Both the position numbers and the translations under genes were made by a program. From NCBI GenBank assembly GCA_940671915.1, contig CALNVZ010002974.1:44117481-44181480 (forward strand): a stretch of DNA of 64,000 nt, in the 5' to 3' direction. Below are positions 1 through 12,647 of this stretch, piece by piece. How positions within the stretch are numbered: the first letter of the stretch is position 1; the number at the start of each line of letters is the position of its first letter. The notes below the pieces were generated by a model. The model was given only the letters and a program-made list of their open reading frames with translations. It made no database searches and had not been told where the DNA came from. This stretch comes from Paracentrotus lividus. Its lineage: Eukaryota > Echinodermata > Echinoidea > Camarodonta > Echinidae.

Positions 1-959
1 ACAATCAAGATGAAATTGAAGATGAGGAAGAAGATGGGGAAGAAGAATTAGATGATGATGAGGATGATGATGAAGAGGAAGGGGAGGAGGAGGAAGAAGA
101 AGAGGATGAAGAAGGGGAAGAAGAGGAAGAAGTTGAAAATGAAAAGCAACCTGTTGCAAGCAATAAAGACCCTGTAAAAAATGAAGGAAAATCTGGAAAA
201 TCTCAATCAAACAAAGAGAACAAAGCTGTCCCAAAGACTCCTACAAAACAGTCCACTGGCAGCATCACCAACTCCAAGGAAATTCTGTTGACCCCTCCTA
301 GTACCAATGGAGCCCGCAAGAGCCCGGAACCCACTCCTAGTCGGGACATGCCAATAAGACAAGCCAGGTTGAATCATCAAAGTGTATCTCCTCGCAATCA
401 AACAGAAAAGACGCAAGGAGAGAAGCCAAGTGCTGAGAAAACCCAATCGGTGAAACGTGACCTGACAAAGACATCTGGTGAAAAGCCAAGAGGAAGCAAG
501 GGTGAGATGGACGAAGAAGATAAGAACACTCTAGAACTATTAATGGACAAGCGCTTGGTGCGATGCCTCAATTGCAACAAGCGCTATCAGTATCTGAGCT
601 CCTTGCAGAGACACGTCCGCATTCATCTTCTGCGCAATGAGACGGATATGCCACACTCTGGCTCGACTGCGACCAAAGCTCCTGCAGACACCTCCAAGAA
701 ACAACGTGCTATCGAGTCGCTCATCAACACCAACCTTTTGAAGTGTCTCAAGTGTCGGAAGCGCTTTGAAAGCATGTGCTCGCTGAAGCGTCACGTTGCA
801 AGGCATCTGGGTTACAGTAGCTTCAAGTGTAAGTACTGTGGCTATTTGTCACGCAACTACACGTGGTTCAAGCAACACTTGAAGATGAAGCACGCAGATC
901 GTATCACTGACATGGATCAGATGGGCGACCTTATTGGTAGCATGAAAACCAAAAAATGA
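1..959 (+). CDS. C2H2 zinc-finger protein, 3' part (partial at window edge)
   Basis: The frame is open from base 3 to the TGA at 957-959, giving 318 visible residues, so the start and any earlier exons lie left of the window. The first ~50 residues are almost purely Glu/Asp. A Lys/Ser/Pro-rich linker follows, then three C2H2 fingers at about nt 558-633, 741-813 and 822-893. Fingers 1 and 2 have the C-x2-C-x12-H-x3-H spacing (CLNC...HVRIH, CLKC...HVARH). Finger 3 is C-x2-C-x12-H-x4-H (CKYC...HLKMKH). Fingers 1 and 2 share a preceding helix-like segment (LELLMDKRLVR, IESLINTNLLK), so they look like an extended internal duplication. From the family, the product is probably a nuclear DNA- or RNA-binding protein. 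I do not recognise the orthologue. The next gene is on the other strand more than 11 kb away. Confidence 0.85.
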   Translation, partial: NQDEIEDEEEDGEEELDDDEDDDEEEGEEEEEEEDEEGEEEEEVENEKQPVASNKDPVKNEGKSGKSQSNKENKAVPKTPTKQSTGSITNSKEILLTPPSTNGARKSPEPTPSRDMPIRQARLNHQSVSPRNQTEKTQGEKPSAEKTQSVKRDLTKTSGEKPRGSKGEMDEEDKNTLELLMDKRLVRCLNCNKRYQYLSSLQRHVRIHLLRNETDMPHSGSTATKAPADTSKKQRAIESLINTNLLKCLKCRKRFESMCSLKRHVARHLGYSSFKCKYCGYLSRNYTWFKQHLKMKHADRITDMDQMGDLIGSMKTKK

Positions 960-2215
960 GTACATGTAGTGTCAGTCAAACTATTATCAGTCTGTCAACA
1001 TCGCAAAATTTGCACTCAGTGTGTGCAATTCAAAGTACCCTATTCCTTAATGATGGCATCAGTATGTTCTTTACATTGTTTAAGTCTGCTCCATATTTTC
1101 CTTAGGTTTTAAGGTTAATTCTGAAAAGTATTCAGAGCTGGCAAGTACATTTGTTCAAGACTTTTAATGTTAATAGGAAATTTAGGAGCAGTCAAGTGTT
1201 TAGTGAGGGATATGCAGTCAGTGACCTTAAGTTCCTGCAGATGTTGATCTTAAGACACATGATCTTCACTCTCATTCCATGGTACATGTAGAGTCATGGA
1301 TTTCTACATGCACAGAAAAATGTGACTATGCTGCAGATTCCTTTGAAAGTGTTCTCTGCTAATCACTGACAAGGATCAGTCACAATAGGTTTTTGAAGTC
1401 CCATTCATAGAGATTTATTGTTTAAATTTGAGCTAATAAACCAATATGCTGTAAAACGCCACCTATACTAGTACAAATATACATGTATTTGCAGGTAAAG
1501 TTAAAAAAAAAAAAAGGTGCTTAAAAAATGCTCTATTGACAAATTGTACTTTATTGGAAAGCTTAAAATAAGCCATAATACAGCAATTCATCAAATATTT
1601 TAGTGTTTGCCAGAGGTGTATATAAAAAAAAACTAGAAATCAAGAGCTTTAGAATTTCATAATTCACTAAACTGCACTAACTACAGAGATGAGGAGTACT
1701 GGAAATTTGGTTTCAATGAGATTTTGTAGCTCTTTAAAGCTAAATTATTGTTATTCTATTTCTATTCTACACTTTTTAGTTTTCCATTGATGTATAGTGT
1801 TATTTTGTTTAATGGGATCTGTCATATGCACATTGTTCAATTTCATGGTATGGCACTTTAGTGTTTATATTCTGATATTGGTCTGTACAGCTGGGTACAC
1901 ATATATATTTGTGTGGACATGCATTGTCTCTCTGTGCTGTAATGTTCGTCCAAATTATGAGCACACATGACCCGGATAAAACGTGTTGTAGCAAAAACAT
2001 ACATGCAAGGAGAGATAAAACTTGCGTCAACTTGAGATATGTTTGTTGCAGCATTAGGTTATATTTTGGTTCTTTTTGCTTTACTATTTGGGAAGTACAA
2101 CACACCAACTACAATCATTGCAGTGATATATTGTCAATTTATAAACTGGAATATTTGCAATTAAAAAATCTTTTGAAAAATGCATGTATGTCTTGCATAT
2201 TTAGTTAAAAATAAA
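960..2215 (+). other. Probable 3' UTR of the zinc-finger gene
   Basis: This is AT-rich sequence without coding potential after the TGA. AATAAA hexamers occur at 1435-1440 and 2210-2215, and either could set the cleavage site. The end is a guess; another AATAAA near 5586 would make a much longer UTR. Confidence 0.4.
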
Positions 2216-3201
2216 GAAACCATAAGTATAAATGATGAATAATGTTAAACTATGTATAGGATCAGAAATATTCTAGTGTGAATTATTGATAATATGAGGC
2301 TTTAACTACATGTAAGTATATCATGTTTAAAAAATATAATTTCATTCTTAAAGCATATATGATTTTGAAATTCTCCCATGCATGATTTTAGATTGTTCTT
2401 TCAAAAACTGTCCAGTATAACAATATTTTATCATAACAAGGGAATTTGTTTAGTCCCACTTGCCTCATTATAATGGGAGTCGACTGTAACTGTCATTTAG
2501 TCTTCTTTTGCATATGTTGTTCTTGCCAAGAATAGGTGAAAACCCTGTAGTTAGGTATATATTTTTTGTATGTTTAATTTATGTCTTGCATCACAATATT
2601 CTATCACACCTATGATTCCAAGTTATACACATGTAATATAGTGTGGAGAGAATGTTCAATTCAATCATGTTTTCCACTTTTGGTTTTAAAATGTGTGCAT
2701 TTTTTCACTGATTAAAAGTGTTGTATATATCTACACAATACATTGAAAGCAAATCAATTGCAGAATTTATCCTTGTCATGTAGCATTTAAATCAAAGTTT
2801 TGAGTAAATACAATTAGATTAAATTCTTATTTTCAACGATTTTTGTGTTCAAATCTAGCGCTGCAATGAGAAAAACTTTTAAGGTAATTTGTAAGATTGT
2901 AGCATTCATACTCCTGCTTGTACATGCGAGCAAAACTGTAGAAAGGCAAAACTAAGAAGAATGAAAATATTACGCAGGAGTATACAACTAGTCTATGGCA
3001 GATGCTTATAATGTTTTTGTATATTTTGTTGACTTTTTATATTCAGTGCAATCAGTTGTTTTCATTTGATTTGGAAAGATGATTAAGTAAGAAATTGTAT
3101 CAATTTGTACAGGCTGATTTTCTATGACATGTGTTTTGTGAAGAAATGTGATGACTTTAACATCATTTTATGTAATATGTATGCACAACTTTGATGTACT
3201 A
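2216..3201. other. AT-rich intergenic, nothing recognised
   Basis: I see no coding exon, RNA gene or repeat structure here beyond AT-richness. Confidence 0.4.
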
Positions 3202-3203
3202 TA

Positions 3204-3728
3204 CAGTGCGTCCCAGAAAAAAAAGTATACCCAACTTTGAGAGCCTCATATTAAAATATTATAGCTTGTGTGACCTTGAAATATAAGTATCATTGATGAA
3301 GAGCAAACTCATATTCTTTTCAATGATACCAAACTTATACCTGTGTTGTGACGGATGACTAAGCAGTTGGGCTTTAAAAAACAAGCGTAAAAAATGCCCT
3401 GTCCAAAGATTGAGCAAAAGCAGCCCTTGCATTTCAATAAATCAAGTTATCCTTTGTGCCTAATGAATGGACTGAGGAAGGCTGACCTCAAACAATTAAT
3501 GATTAGAAAGCTAGGGCTGCTTCTCAGACAACTTGGTCCAGATCACTTTTGACCAATGTTTTTAAACACTCGAGTGTTCAATCATCCATGACAGTACTTA
3601 TGATTTTGTTACCATTAGATAGGATATGAGTTAATCTTGGTCATGAAATTATAATTAATTACACATAAGTTATACAGTTTTAATATGAGGCTCTCAAAGT
3701 TGGGTATACTTTTATCTGGGACGCTCTG
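3204..3728. mobile_element. Mariner-like MITE, 525 bp, TA-flanked
   Basis: The left end CAGTGCGTCCCAGA and the right end (reverse complement CAGAGCGTCCCAGA) start inverted repeats of about 55 bp that continue through matching GTATACCCAACTTTGAGAGC segments. Both ends abut TA (3202-3203 and 3729-3730), the target site of Tc1/mariner transposons. There is no transposase frame, so the element is non-autonomous. Confidence 0.85.
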
Positions 3729-3730
3729 TA

Positions 3731-5866
3731 TAAGCCAGAGCAAAGAGCTCCTACATGTATACTTGTGTTCAAAATATCATGCCCTTCCTATGTTAGCATG
3801 TCTCCAGTTTTATCAAACATATGAAAAAAATTACTTTATTCAACCATTGACTGTTATTCTTGTATCACTTTTATCATGCAGCCATTTTTTCTCAATTCTG
3901 TATGACCTGTATGTTAAAGATATTGGCCTAATTTCCCAAACACCATTCCTGTATTGCACATTAGATGCTTTTGAGGACATGAAAATTGATGCACAGTGTT
4001 ATGACTTTTGTTCAAATGTAAATGAGTTCAGTTCAGTGTAATACCAGGTCTAGGTTTTGTATCTCGGCTATTGCCATAAATGTAGGCAATCTGGAGTTGG
4101 AACTCTATATGACATGCATTAATTAATGGCTGGTCTGTTATATTTCAATCAGTAACTTTTATTCAAATTGGCAATTTTTCACATTTAATGAAATGCACTT
4201 AATGATGGATCGTCTGTTGTTTCAATCATTGTATTTTATTCAAATTGTAACAGAGTTGAGTTACTTTAAGTGTTCATTCTATATTTATACTTCTAGGTGT
4301 TGGACTTATTTGTTACAAATGTGTACATTTGCATTGAAAGAGGATTAAATGAACACCACTCTTTATGCTAATTTATATTCCTGTTTTTTTCATTAAGCTG
4401 TTATCGCTCTGGAAAATAATACTGGAAAAAAAAATGGTAAAGAACTCTGTTGTTTTTTTTCCTATTAATCTTTATCTGGCTTTACATAAATTCAGAAAAA
4501 GCACAAATACATGTAGACACATGTTTAAGAAAAATGTAGACTGTCTGTCTCTTTTTTTTTCTCTTTTTTTCATTAACACCTACTTTTAAAACGCAATAGA
4601 GTTTGTGTGTATTTCAATGAACATGTGGGTTTATTGTGTAAACTTGTTTATTGTCACACCCATTAGTTATTCATTGATTGTTACTTCAGAAATTATAAGT
4701 AATATGGATTGTTCTAATGGAAGTTATTGTTGCAATATTTGTATTAATGCTTAATCAAGAAAAGTATAATATTTCAAGGATTATAAATTAATGTATTACT
4801 ATTCAGAATTGTTTGTAGATCTTTGCCAAGAAATATCCTGTTTAGTTGCACAGTTGAGCTCCTGAACAATTAATTTGTATTATATTGTAAAACACAAGCT
4901 TCTGCAATGATAGTGCACATATTTTTTCAAGAAAGTGGTGTACAGTGGTTTCTGTCTCTAAAAAGAGCAAGATTTATAATTCATACTAGCTGATATTAAT
5001 TGTATTGCTATTAATTAAAGAGTCAGTCTAAATTAAATTGAATTAATTTTTTTTGGTTTTTTGTTGTGATTACCATCAATTCATTTGAATAATTACTGCA
5101 ATTTTTAAATAGAATGCAGCATTGATGTGTTAGAAGGTAGTACCTTCTCTCTATCTCTCTCTCCTTGTAGAGAAATACACAAACATTTGCATAAATTATG
5201 CATGTTATCGTCACTTTCTAGTTATGTTTTGGGTCACTTTATGTGATTTTCCTTTTTAATATGTGTTTGAAATTGAACTCCAGAACACTGAGGGAGAACA
5301 ATTCTATTTATTTTTGAACTAAGATGTCATTCACAATGGCATAAGGAATTTGTGCATTCTTTAATCATGTAACATTGCAATACCCTAATAAGACTATGCT
5401 TGTACGCATAATAATGTTCTAGGAACATACGCATTCATTTATTTAGAAGTAACATAAGAGGAAAAATTCAACATATCTACAGTGCAAAAATGTCTACATT
5501 TGTTATCAGTCCCTTAAGACAATTTGAGCAAATTTCAGCATGATTTGGTATTGATGAAAATCCCCAAAATATTTGTTTTGGTATGAATAAACATTGTTAT
5601 GTACATGTGTACTTTGTGTGTTAACAGAGTCTGAAGAAGAAAGACCAAGCTGTACAATATGTTCTGTTTTAGTTTCCTCACAGTATTAATGTTATGCATG
5701 TAGTCTTAAAAAGAGTTTAAAAAGCTGTGTTATGCCAAGTGTTCCACAAGCAGAAATACATTAAATACTACACAAAAGAGGTCATTTGTTTCACTTGAAT
5801 GAATTCTTTTGTAATTGGGTTTTATGTGAAATCATTGGTAAAATTGCTCCATTGGTCTACTATGGC
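3731..5866. other. AT-rich intergenic, nothing recognised
   Basis: Only short open frames, without coding character or splice context, are present. No repeat structure stands out. Confidence 0.4.
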
Positions 5867-5867
5867 T

Positions 5868-6262
5868 AATGCCTGTTAGGTCTCATTCAATATGTTGTAA
5901 TTCCATTTTGTCTACAACTAGTTTGTCTAATTTCCTTTTGGTCTCCTTGCCACTTCGCCTATTTACCTTTCTTTTCCGATTCCCATTTCATCTAATAGCC
6001 ACTTGGTCAATCGTAAAAACAAATTAGTGATAGACCAAATATTCATTCGGGAATTAGACGAAAATAGAAATAGACAATTTGGCTACAAGACGAATTGTCA
6101 ATTAGAGGAAGTGGTCATTAGACCAAGGGGAAATAAGACCAAGTTGTTTAATAGCTTATACTAATTATTAACTAAGTAGTAAATAATAGTAGTAAATGGA
6201 TTTAGCCCATGCGGTATTAGACAGAGAATTAGACCAACTGCCATTAAACCAAGTGGATATCA
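5868..6262. repeat. Dispersed repeat with recurring 'ttttgtctaat / tagacca' words, copy 1
   Basis: The left half is full of (ca)ttttgtctaa-type words and the right half carries their reverse complements (attagacaa, tagacca), giving an imperfect foldback. A second copy with the same word order lies at about 48486-48825. No ends with target duplications could be fixed. Confidence 0.55.
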
Positions 6263-6389
6263 ACCACATCATGAAGTTAATGAAGTACAGTCTACTACCA
6301 TTGTAACAAACACAGATACACCAAGATAATGTTTTGAGGCGATTCTCATATTTCAAGCATGTGCAAACCTACATGTACATGGGCCGCGA

Positions 6390-6528
6390 AGCCGCAGGGG
6401 CTAGGGGGGCTGCAGCCCCTCCACTTTATGCAGCAAAAGCGTACAAAAACGTGAAAATGACCATAGCTTTATGATTTTCAGCCTGTTCAGCCCCTCCACT
6501 TTCAAAAACATTCTGTGGCTCCTGATGT
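6390..6528. repeat. Dispersed repeat ('cagcccctccactttcaaaaac'-type), copy 1
   Basis: It shares an ordered set of words with 46062-46198: cagcaaa...gtacaaaaa, aaaatgacc.tag, gattttcagcctgttc and agcccctccact. Both copies sit next to C-rich tracts. The family class is unknown. Confidence 0.5.
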
Positions 6529-7970
6529 ATAACTTTTGTGAGGTTACTACAGTTCACTCCTATTATAACAAGATGCGAGGAACTGAACAAATTGTCTCAT
6601 TATAACAGAATCTCATTAAACTGAATAGTTACTACATAGGTTTGCACTAAGTTTAATGGGGTTTGGGCCCCGTTGGTAGACAATTGTATGTATTGTGACA
6701 TAAATTCAAGTCATGATAAGGGAGGTATTTCATGATTTTATCATATGAATTCCCAAATAAATATACCAACAACAAATTTAAGTCATAATTCTAGGGATAC
6801 ACGTACGTCATGATCTAAATTTAAATCATCTAGCAACGGGACCCAAGTATACAATGCATTTGTATCCACAATGTTATTGGCTTGGTCTGAGTATCATTAG
6901 GCAAAAAAAAAAAAAAACCTTTGTTTGCCGTAACCCGACCGACCCTTGTCAAACCTGCTGACTTTTATTTTCTTATTCAAATTTGACCCCCCCCCCCCAA
7001 AAAAAAAATAAAATAAAAATGTGCCGACCGACCCTAATTTTTATTCTTTTGCCTACTTTTTTTTCTTGTTTTACCGGCGAATGACGCGGTAGGATATCAT
7101 CCATATTTGAACATATTATAATCTCTGTTACGGCAAACAAACATTTTTTATTATGCCTTATATTAAGACAGGAGTGGACTGTATTGTCATTGTTCCTTGC
7201 TGTCCATAGATTTTCTATTGTCAAGTTCTTGAAGAAATGAAAGGTAGGATTTGAATAGGCCTTTCCATAAATGATCTGTTGTGAATGGATGCTGATGTTG
7301 TTTTATGGTTCTAGCAAATGGGCATCTCCCATGGACCCCATAAAAAAGGAAACAATTTTAAGCATTTAAAAAAACTGCTGGATGTTTATCCAAACTTGCA
7401 AGGACAGGTACCTCCCATTCACCAAATTGTCAATCTATGAAGTCTGCCATAATCTATATTGGGGGGGGGGGGGGGGGGAGGGGATATGCAGAAAATTATA
7501 AATCTTTAAAGTAGGGTTACAGGTATCTTTTTTATGGAACAGCCTTTACTTGCACAACATAAAGGAAAAAAAGATAAGGACTATTTGTAATGGTAACGAC
7601 GGACTATTTTAATACTGCCTTTTCAATGTTAGTATCACAGAACAATGATGACAAATATGCAAATTTCTAACTGTTGTTTTACTTTAATGCCAACACTAGA
7701 TTTAAAAAAATTACAAGTGACATACAAAACCTCCAAATAAATAACATAATTGCATCAGGAGTTGAGAATTACACATATTATATATAGCCATAGGAAGGGG
7801 GTAAAAGCTAGAAACATAAGGTGAAAGACAAATACTACATAAACATTCAGGCAAATAGTTAGAAAAACTGTTTTTGTTATCTTCAGAACATGTATTTTGC
7901 TATGAATGGGTCGATACAAATATCATTCTGTATCATTTTATCTAATGGGAGATCTTAATTGAACGTATTG
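6529..7970. other. Intergenic with homopolymer tracts
   Basis: It contains a C-tract and an A-tract at about 6985-7010 and a G-tract at about 7460-7480. A 'ccgaccgaccct' word recurs at about 6935, 7025 and 45737. No genes are seen. Confidence 0.4.
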
Positions 7971-8173
7971 TACTGTACAAGTTGTTATTTTCGCGGTGAC
8001 TTTATTTTCGCAAATTTCGCAAGCCGGTCATCGTGTAAATTTCCCCTTCAACACAAGGTCATTTATAGTATTGAAGTCATCACCAAAATCGTGAAATTTT
8101 GCTCTCGTGAATTTGTCCAACTAGTCCAAAATTGCGAAAATATCTGTATGCGAAAATATTGGCTTATACAGTA
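7971..8173. mobile_element. 203-bp MITE family, copy 1
   Basis: The ends are TACTGTACAAG and, in reverse complement, TACTGTATAAGCC. The interior is built of inverted tcgcgaaa/tttcgcga words. A copy of exactly the same length lies at 29147-29349. This copy has lost several CpGs (for example tcgtgtaaa where the other has tcgcgaaaa), so it is the older or more heavily deaminated one. Confidence 0.75.
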
Positions 8174-11100
8174 TATGAAATCCTTAGTACGTTACTTTTC
8201 ACATCTTCAAACGATTCTTTTTTTTGAATGTCTTGATTTCCCATACTATCGTTAGATGTCAAGGACAACAGTTGGGAATTTCCTTTCAAGCTCCATGAAT
8301 TCTCCCAACGAAATGTTTGTATTGACTTATGTTTTTGTTCGATTATAACCATCCATTTGTTGGGTTTTCAAAGTTTTATATAAAAAATTTTGGTGCTAAG
8401 ATACAAAATGGTATGACTTAAACAGGAATTATTACCCATTCTTATTCACAAGGCAAAGTGCTACCATTTGAGCCAACTTGTCCGTTTGGACATGGATGAT
8501 ATAAAATTGTTGGAGTATATCAAGGTCCAAAATATATTATGTTATGTTCTTATTTAAACATTTAGCTAAACGACCCATAATTTGACTAAATTAACATATA
8601 AAATCTCCTCTTTAATATTATAAATGATCAGTATAAAGATATGAATACAATGATTTATAAAGATATGAATACATGAATACAATAATTTGAATTAGATATG
8701 AATTAATTTTTCACATTTTCTTGAATAAAAAAAAAACAAAACAACTTAAAAAACACAGAAAAATCAAAATACCTTCAGAAACAAGCATCATTACTCGTCA
8801 CTATCCAGTAACCTATATTAAAGCTGGGTTTTTTTATTGTCCTTTAGCCAGGGGTGGAATAAATTAATTTACTTAAGTTACTTCACTATAAATTATTCTT
8901 ATACATAATCATCTTCAATATGAAAGCGTACAAAAAACACAAGAAATATTGAAATACATGAAAAATAATACCATGAGAAACAAAATACAAAGAAAACAAA
9001 AGTTACCAGATCACTGTGTTGAGTTTGAATGCAAAGGTGATATAAATAATGTACCCTATCAATCACAAACAAAAATAAACCAAACTAAACAATGTTCAAC
9101 ACATCATTGCACACTTTATACATTGTTTTGTGAGAGCCAAAAGGACTCATCATCAAGATGTAAGAACGCCCTTCTGGGTTTCATTTGTATAACATGGATG
9201 GATGTAAGCTGTTGCAGTAAAACTAATCCTTCTACAAATATATAAAAAACAATGAGATGCACTTGGCATAATACTACTAGAGTATAGTGATTAGTCTTTT
9301 AATAGGAATTTCATTTACCACAGATATCCTTTTGTGATGGGGTTTATTTCCAATAATACACAAACAAATTAAAATAACCAATGTTTTTCATTTTATGAAT
9401 CTAGTTGTCCAGTTCGATTAGAATACCTTAAAAATAATCATGATCCACTTTTCCATCTGCTCTATTAATTTTGTGCATGTGAATTGCAATGGTTGTTCAA
9501 ATGTGAACCCTTTCTACCAAATTTGTGTAAAAACCCTGTAACATATATAAGTAGACTTCTAACCATGTGATACATGTATTTTGTATCAAATTATCACAAA
9601 CCCTTAAGTTTCTAGACCACTTCAAACTCAACATTATAATATTTCTAAAGTCTTCTTTACAAAACCAAGATGGCAAACATAATCTTTGGCAGTGAATAAA
9701 ACTATCACGACAATATCCAAGGAACTGTCTTCTTTACTATATCTTCATTATTGTTCCAGAGAAATTTTGTTACTGTACTTGTGGAAATATTTGCGGTACA
9801 TTTTCGGAGATTTCGCGCGAAGATCGGCAGCCGAGAATTTACAAACCCGCGAATATGTGGCCATACTTTCTTATATTGGGAAGGATCAATTGCGTTCTTA
9901 CGAACATGCAGCAAGAATTCAAGAACCTGTTAACATGATTTGACGCCAAAAAGCACAAAAATTAATCACGCCAAAATAATATCGAACTTTGTTACTTAAA
10001 TTGTTTTTCATAAGGTGGTGTGGCGGCTCAGTTCACTGAGCATAGGCCTACCAAGTTGATGCACTAGAGCCCTTTGGTAAGGCATGAAAGTAGTAGGTCA
10101 CCTAGTTGCTTCCCTACATGTACATGTACAAGCATTTAAATGCTTTTGTAGCAGTTGGATTAAAATCACACATTCAACCATTCAAGCCTAATTTAACAAG
10201 GGTGATCACATCACAATATATAACAAGTTAACAGGGGTAGAGTACCGGAGAGTGATGTCATCAAGAAATAGATTTTGCATTTCACCGCTTTTTATATCAC
10301 AGTATGATGAAAAGTATTTGCGGCCTTAATTTGGTAGGAATCGGCTCAACGGGGCCTGTTATATTACATTAGCTCGATTGAAGTCAATGTATTACTGGCC
10401 AGGTTCTAAACTTTTAGAACCAGTCAAATAATACATTAACTTCAATGGGACCAGTTAGGTATAAATGTGATCATAATGCATCTTTGGCCCTGTTAACTAA
10501 TTTATAGCAAATTTGGACTGCGCATATTTTACATCATGCTCTTTGGAGATATGAAAGAAAAAACAACGATGAAATGCAAAACAAAAAAAAACATAAATGA
10601 TAATTATAAAAAAATTGTAATATCATCACTAAGTTTGTTACTCTATAGACTCATGAAAAGTGGAAAGGTAAAGAGTGGCTTCCCTTCCATTTAACTCTCT
10701 GGCAAGTAACTTTGTCGACATTACAACCCAATGCAACCTCTAAGCCACATCAACTCCTAATATATTTAATATTGCCCCAAATAAGTTGTAGTTCATACAA
10801 CCCACACAACATCAGAAATTGACCATTTTCTCATACATCTTGCATAATATACAGATTTATAATTCTAAAAAAACACTGTTGCTATTATATACAAACAAGT
10901 CGTATCCCAATGTGAGCAATATACATTGTGACATATGAAAGGGTAATATGATTGGATAACATTGAGGAATGGTTTTGGACAAAAGTTTATTTTGTGATGT
11001 CATGGTTGAAATAACCCTGTCATACAAACAACATGTTGTCACATGAATACACAAATCAATATTTATTTTAATAATGATGTCAGTGTCATGTATGCAAAGG

Positions 11101-12522
11101 GTATTAAAAAAGGGGTAGCAACATGCCTGGTGACATTTACTTATATTATCAAAGAATGACTAAGGATAAAATCATAATGTGTCATAAAGTGCCCAACAGA
11201 AGAGCAGATCCAAGCATTTAAAGTGATAAACGTGAATAAAGATGCCTGAAAAATAGACTGTTTGTAATATACCAGTGACGCAGAATTATTAGTACACTGT
11301 ATGAATACTTAACTTGGATATGGACATACCACATATAATTGGTCACATGTGTATTGTCATGGGAATGTACAATGCTTCTGGAAAGTGAACTGATTCCATC
11401 ATACCTCTCTCGACTGGAAATATGTCAATATGCATATCATCATTTAAAATATGCATTTCTAAAATAGAAAACTGAGAGCACATTCCTGGGAAAATGTACA
11501 AAATGAAGGGGTTTAACAACAAATTTAATCATAAATGATAGCGATCACAATCTTTCTGCTACCATACGAATAACAAGAATTGTGTTAAATAATGACAATC
11601 AGATCATGACATCTCGCTAATGACGAAAAGTGATTCCAGCAAAAATTCAATCTGTAATTGCCATAATTATTTTTAAAAAGAAAATGAATAGGCGAAAAAA
11701 TATGATCATGCAAGGTGATAGGGGTTAACATGTGCTTTACATTTCTACTTCCATCCACGACAGAATTTTTAAAGGTTTTAAAGATGTAGACATACATGTA
11801 TGTCTAAAGGGATTTTTTAAAAAGTCAATAACCAGAGTATTGAGGGTTATGTGGTACCACACTTCTAATTCGCAGGCTGACAACAGAGTCAGAGTCAGTA
11901 TCTAATACAATTGAAAAAGAAATATTTAAATATTGTATAAACATGCCAAGTCACTAAAGACCGGTGATCCAATATCAATGATAGTTGGCCCTTATAAGTG
12001 TTCACGCACAGTTGATGAACCTTGACAGCAGTCTTTCGCCAGCTCTCCCAAATGGTTTCAGCATCTTACAAGCCTTATTTGTCCTCTTCTATAAAATCAA
12101 TATCTCATAATTTCTGTAGCATATTGCCTCTTTGGTAATGAAACCAGACTTTAAGAATATACTCCACACATCCCAGCACATTTACTTGATCATGAGTCAA
12201 TGATTGTAGACTCTCATGCAGCCTACCTTCAATCATCTCAATAATAATCATTCACAAGATTTAATAATCTCTCTCGAGGTATCTCCCTCCAATAGTATCC
12301 TCTTCCAGCGTTTTGGAATACTGAGTTTCAGTGTCACACCATACCTAATATGCAAACAATACAGACTGGTGTATCTGTACCAACTATCATCATCATAGAG
12401 TCTGTGAGACACATGTCTGAAGATGTGTTCATGCACCAGTCATGAACCTAAAATACTGTCATCTCACATTGCTTTCATATTGCTCAGTTTGTCATGTATC
12501 ACACTCTCAGAGAGACTGGTGA
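8174..12522. other. Intergenic and probable 3' flank of the VAC8-like gene
   Basis: No coding exon is supported. A tcgcg-rich segment at about 9765-9870 may be a diverged relative of the 203-bp MITE. A short inverted repeat around 10376-10452 brings together 'gaagtcaatgtatta' and its complement. The part just left of 12523 should hold the Vac8-like 3' UTR, but no poly(A) signal stands out. Confidence 0.4.
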
Positions 12523-12647
12523 TTAGCCCATGTTGTCCAGGACAGTCTGTGCAAGCTGTTTGAGCTGTTCAGGGTGAGATGAGGTCAGAATGGTGTCCAC
12601 CAGTCTGGGTAAGGATGACTCACCAAATGCTGTCCTGAATGCTTCCG
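12523..12647 (-). CDS. VAC8: VAC8-like exon 13 (C-terminus, stop)
   Basis: 125 nt ending in TAA at 12525-12523. It encodes AEAFRTAFGESSLPRLVDTI and a final helix ending TVLDNMG. It lacks the long polar tail of yeast Vac8. The acceptor is TTTTTTTAG. Confidence 0.85.

Noticed and set aside
1909..2208. 99-codon frames on both strands
   Set aside because: Overlapping frames in the probable 3' UTR with no coding character.
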